From Scedosporium boydii (taxonomy: Eukaryota > Ascomycota > Sordariomycetes > Microascales > Microascaceae), in contig NJFT01000030.1 in the NCBI GenBank assembly GCA_002221725.1, positions 186,001 to 250,000 of the forward strand: DNA of 64,000 bases, given 5' to 3'. The number at the start of each line of letters is the position of its first letter. Position 1 is the stretch's first letter. Of this stretch, positions 62,301-64,000 are shown in pieces. Position numbers and translations under genes: made by a program. The notes under the pieces were generated by a model. It searched no databases and was not told the origin of the DNA. It saw only the letters and a list, made by a program, of their open reading frames with translations.

Positions 62301-63269
62301 TGGGCTTCCTCACCCAAAACTGAGGATCAGATAATTCTCTGGCTGGAAAAGGGGGAGGACAGCGGCGATCGACTGCTTCAACTTCACTCTACTACAACGT
62401 AGACCGGGGAGGTTTAATGTCGTCGACGTGTGCTCGTGCTTCTGCTTCGTCGATCCCATCCAGAAGCGATCTCCATGAAGCATTAAACCAATCCAGACCT
62501 TCCCTCTTTCGGAATCACGCAAATAGTTTTTCCGTCCTCTCGATCCTGGTCCGAGACTCCGACAACTCTGAGCAGCCCTGCGCCATCCGCCCGCTCGTCC
62601 CATTCAGGCTGCCGAAAACCGGATTAACTTAAGCCACACGCATTTACCCCATTGCCTCGAAGACTTACACTCATTTCGTCGGGTCCATAACGCAGCAAGA
62701 TAACAAGACCCTATTTTTTCGCTTTGCTTCTTTTCAAACGCCCGCTCTAGACCCGGCCCTCTTCTAACTTGTGATCTTTGGTTTGATGTCCCCTGGCTCT
62801 GGTTGCCAGTAGATTTCCCACCGCGGACAGATGCATTGATCCGTTTTCTTCTGTAGTGGAGCGGACCAGGGCTCGAGTGGCAAATGTTCTTTGAAGAGGA
62901 GGAAGGGTGTGTGAATCGAGAGAAGACGTGCGGGCGTTGATAGCTGAATTGAGATGGCGACGTCGAGTAAGCGTGAACTCTGGACAAGTGTCATGGTCTC
63001 TGCCTCCCGTGGCATCGCAAGCCCAGGACGACAACGGGGATCGCCTGTAGTCGTGTTATTCTGTTCGCCTCTCTCACTCGATATCCAACAGAAGGGACGC
63101 AGAAAAGATAAACAGAAAATCAACCCTTTTTAATGAAACCCTCAGTCGTGTCTAGCATTCAGTAAAACTAAGCTTCGTCTTGTTAAGGAAACCCCGTTTT
63201 AACGACCCTCTCCTTTCCCCTTCCGACCTCTATCTCTCTATATCCCCTTTCCTCCCCAACTCCTTCATT
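53334..63269. other. Gene-free stretch of about 9.9 kb
   Basis: Both strands were read. No frame longer than about 160 codons is present, and none carries a motif I can name or a splice pattern that extends it. The stretch has repeated GTACTTCG/CGAAGTAC elements (see findings), a T20 run at 55104-55123, a 15-nt tandem duplication at 56986-57015 and many short AT-rich patches. The left end carries the promoter of the Zn2Cys6 gene; the right end the 3' side of the lactonase gene. Confidence 0.55.
56986..57015. repeat. 15-nt tandem duplication
   Basis: ACTCAAGCTGCACCC occurs twice without a spacer. Confidence 0.92.
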
Positions 63270-64000
63270 CTACTCATCAAAAATAACAGCCGTAACACCG
63301 CCCTTCACAACCGCCGCAGCAATAACGCCCCCCAACTCCCCCGTCTTGACATCCCTCCCAATAACCGCCACCCTGCTATCCGCCTGCAGCGCAACCGCCA
63401 CGAGCGTCCCCTCCTTGTTGATGGTGAACTGGCGCGGGCCACGACCGCCCGCCGGAGCCTTCTGCACGAGGGTCAGGGCTCCGGAGGAAGAGTCGATGGA
63501 GAAGGTGATGAGGGTGTCGGAGGGGATCTCGGCGGGGGAGTCTTCGTCGTCTTCGGAAGGGGTGGGGTTGGGGATCGTGAAGGCGTCTTCCATGCGGGAG
63601 GAGATGGTGAGGAACTTGCCGTCGGGCTATTAGGAGCAATATTCTGTTAGAAAATAGAATTACGAGGCTGGTATCGAGGGTTCCAAAACTTACAGAGACG
63701 AGAATCTCGGCGGCGCCAGCAGTCTTGGGGACTTCCTCCCCTTCCCCATGCGTAGGAATCACAAACGCCTCCCCAAACGAAATCCCCTCTTCCCCCTCCT
63801 CCTCACCGTAAACGACGTTATACGCCGTAATGGTATTCGAGAGCTCCGAGATCAAATACATGACAAACGACCCGTCCTTCTTCTCAACGAACGACACATG
63901 ACGCGGTCCGCTCCCGGCCGCGGCGACGAGCGGCTCGCCCGCCGTGACGGTCAGCCCGTCCTCGTCGGAGATGGCGAAGACGCGCACGAGGTCGGCGCCT
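63270..64000 (-). CDS. Lactonase-type beta-propeller protein, C-terminal part (cut by the edge)
   Basis: The gene enters from the right on the minus strand: 63999-63694, then a 67-nt intron, then 63626-63270. The visible part is 220 residues in phase. It contains ADLVRVFAISDEDGLTV, AAAGSGPRHVSFVEKKDG, YLISELSNTITAYNV, the blade repeat EILVSPDGKFLTISSR, DTLITFSIDSSSGALTL, GGRGPRQFTINKEGTLVAVA and SRVAVIGRDVKTGELG. These are the blade signatures of the seven-bladed lactonase/6-phosphogluconolactonase-like family (Lactonase, PF10282), including RHVSF and PRQFTIN. Fungal members often lie in sugar-lactone or 3-carboxymuconate-type pathways, but the substrate is not settled. The N-terminal half is outside the window. 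Confidence 0.9.

Noticed and set aside
53334..63269. Search for a CRISPR array, phage or other prokaryote-type system in the gene-free stretch
   Set aside because: The window is eukaryotic nuclear DNA and no regular repeat-spacer pattern is present.

Overview
The window is nuclear DNA of a filamentous ascomycete (Pezizomycotina, most likely Sordariomycetes). The evidence is short GT-AG introns (about 50-130 nt, sometimes longer) with CTAAC/CTGAC-like branch sites, Zn2Cys6, SAT4/HAL4-type and DUF3433 families, and tRNA-Ala genes with the G3:U70 identity pair. The genus cannot be fixed from sequence alone. Spliced models below were made by hand: each keeps one reading frame across its junctions and gives a divisible-by-three coding length.

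Layout. 0.5-9.8 kb: AIM41 (GatB/YqeY), an intron-containing tRNA-Ala(CGC), cysteine dioxygenase, a Rad5/HLTF-like SNF2-RING protein, a RidA-like protein and a YeeE/YedE sulfur-transport-like membrane protein. 11.4-14.4 kb: two damaged accessory genes, one FTA2-like with a single frameshift and one unnamed with three glutamine-to-stop-type changes. 14.4-17.3 kb: no gene, several repeats. 17.3-20.8 kb: an MDR oxidoreductase, KRR1 and mitochondrial uL11, the last two divergent. 22.9-24.5 kb: an SRPK-like kinase pseudogene. 26.4-29.5 kb: a SAT4/HAL4-type kinase. 30.9-32.1 kb: mitochondrial HSP10 and tRNA-Ala(AGC). 32.5-40.1 kb: a DUF3433 membrane protein and an RBR E3 ubiquitin ligase. 44.2-45.7 kb: a MYND-finger protein with an in-frame TAG. 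50.8-53.3 kb: a Zn2Cys6 regulator. 53.3-63.3 kb: about 10 kb without a supportable gene. 63.3-64 kb: the C-terminal part of a lactonase-type beta-propeller protein, running off the edge.

Most intact genes are housekeeping functions in mitochondria, ribosome assembly, protein quality control, DNA damage tolerance and sulfur metabolism. No co-operating cluster or biosynthetic locus is visible. The most notable signals are the damaged accessory genes, whose nonsense changes fit repeat-induced point mutation (RIP), the minimal first coding exons of HSP10 (ATG only) and the SAT4-type kinase (4 nt), and repeat-bearing gene-poor tracts.
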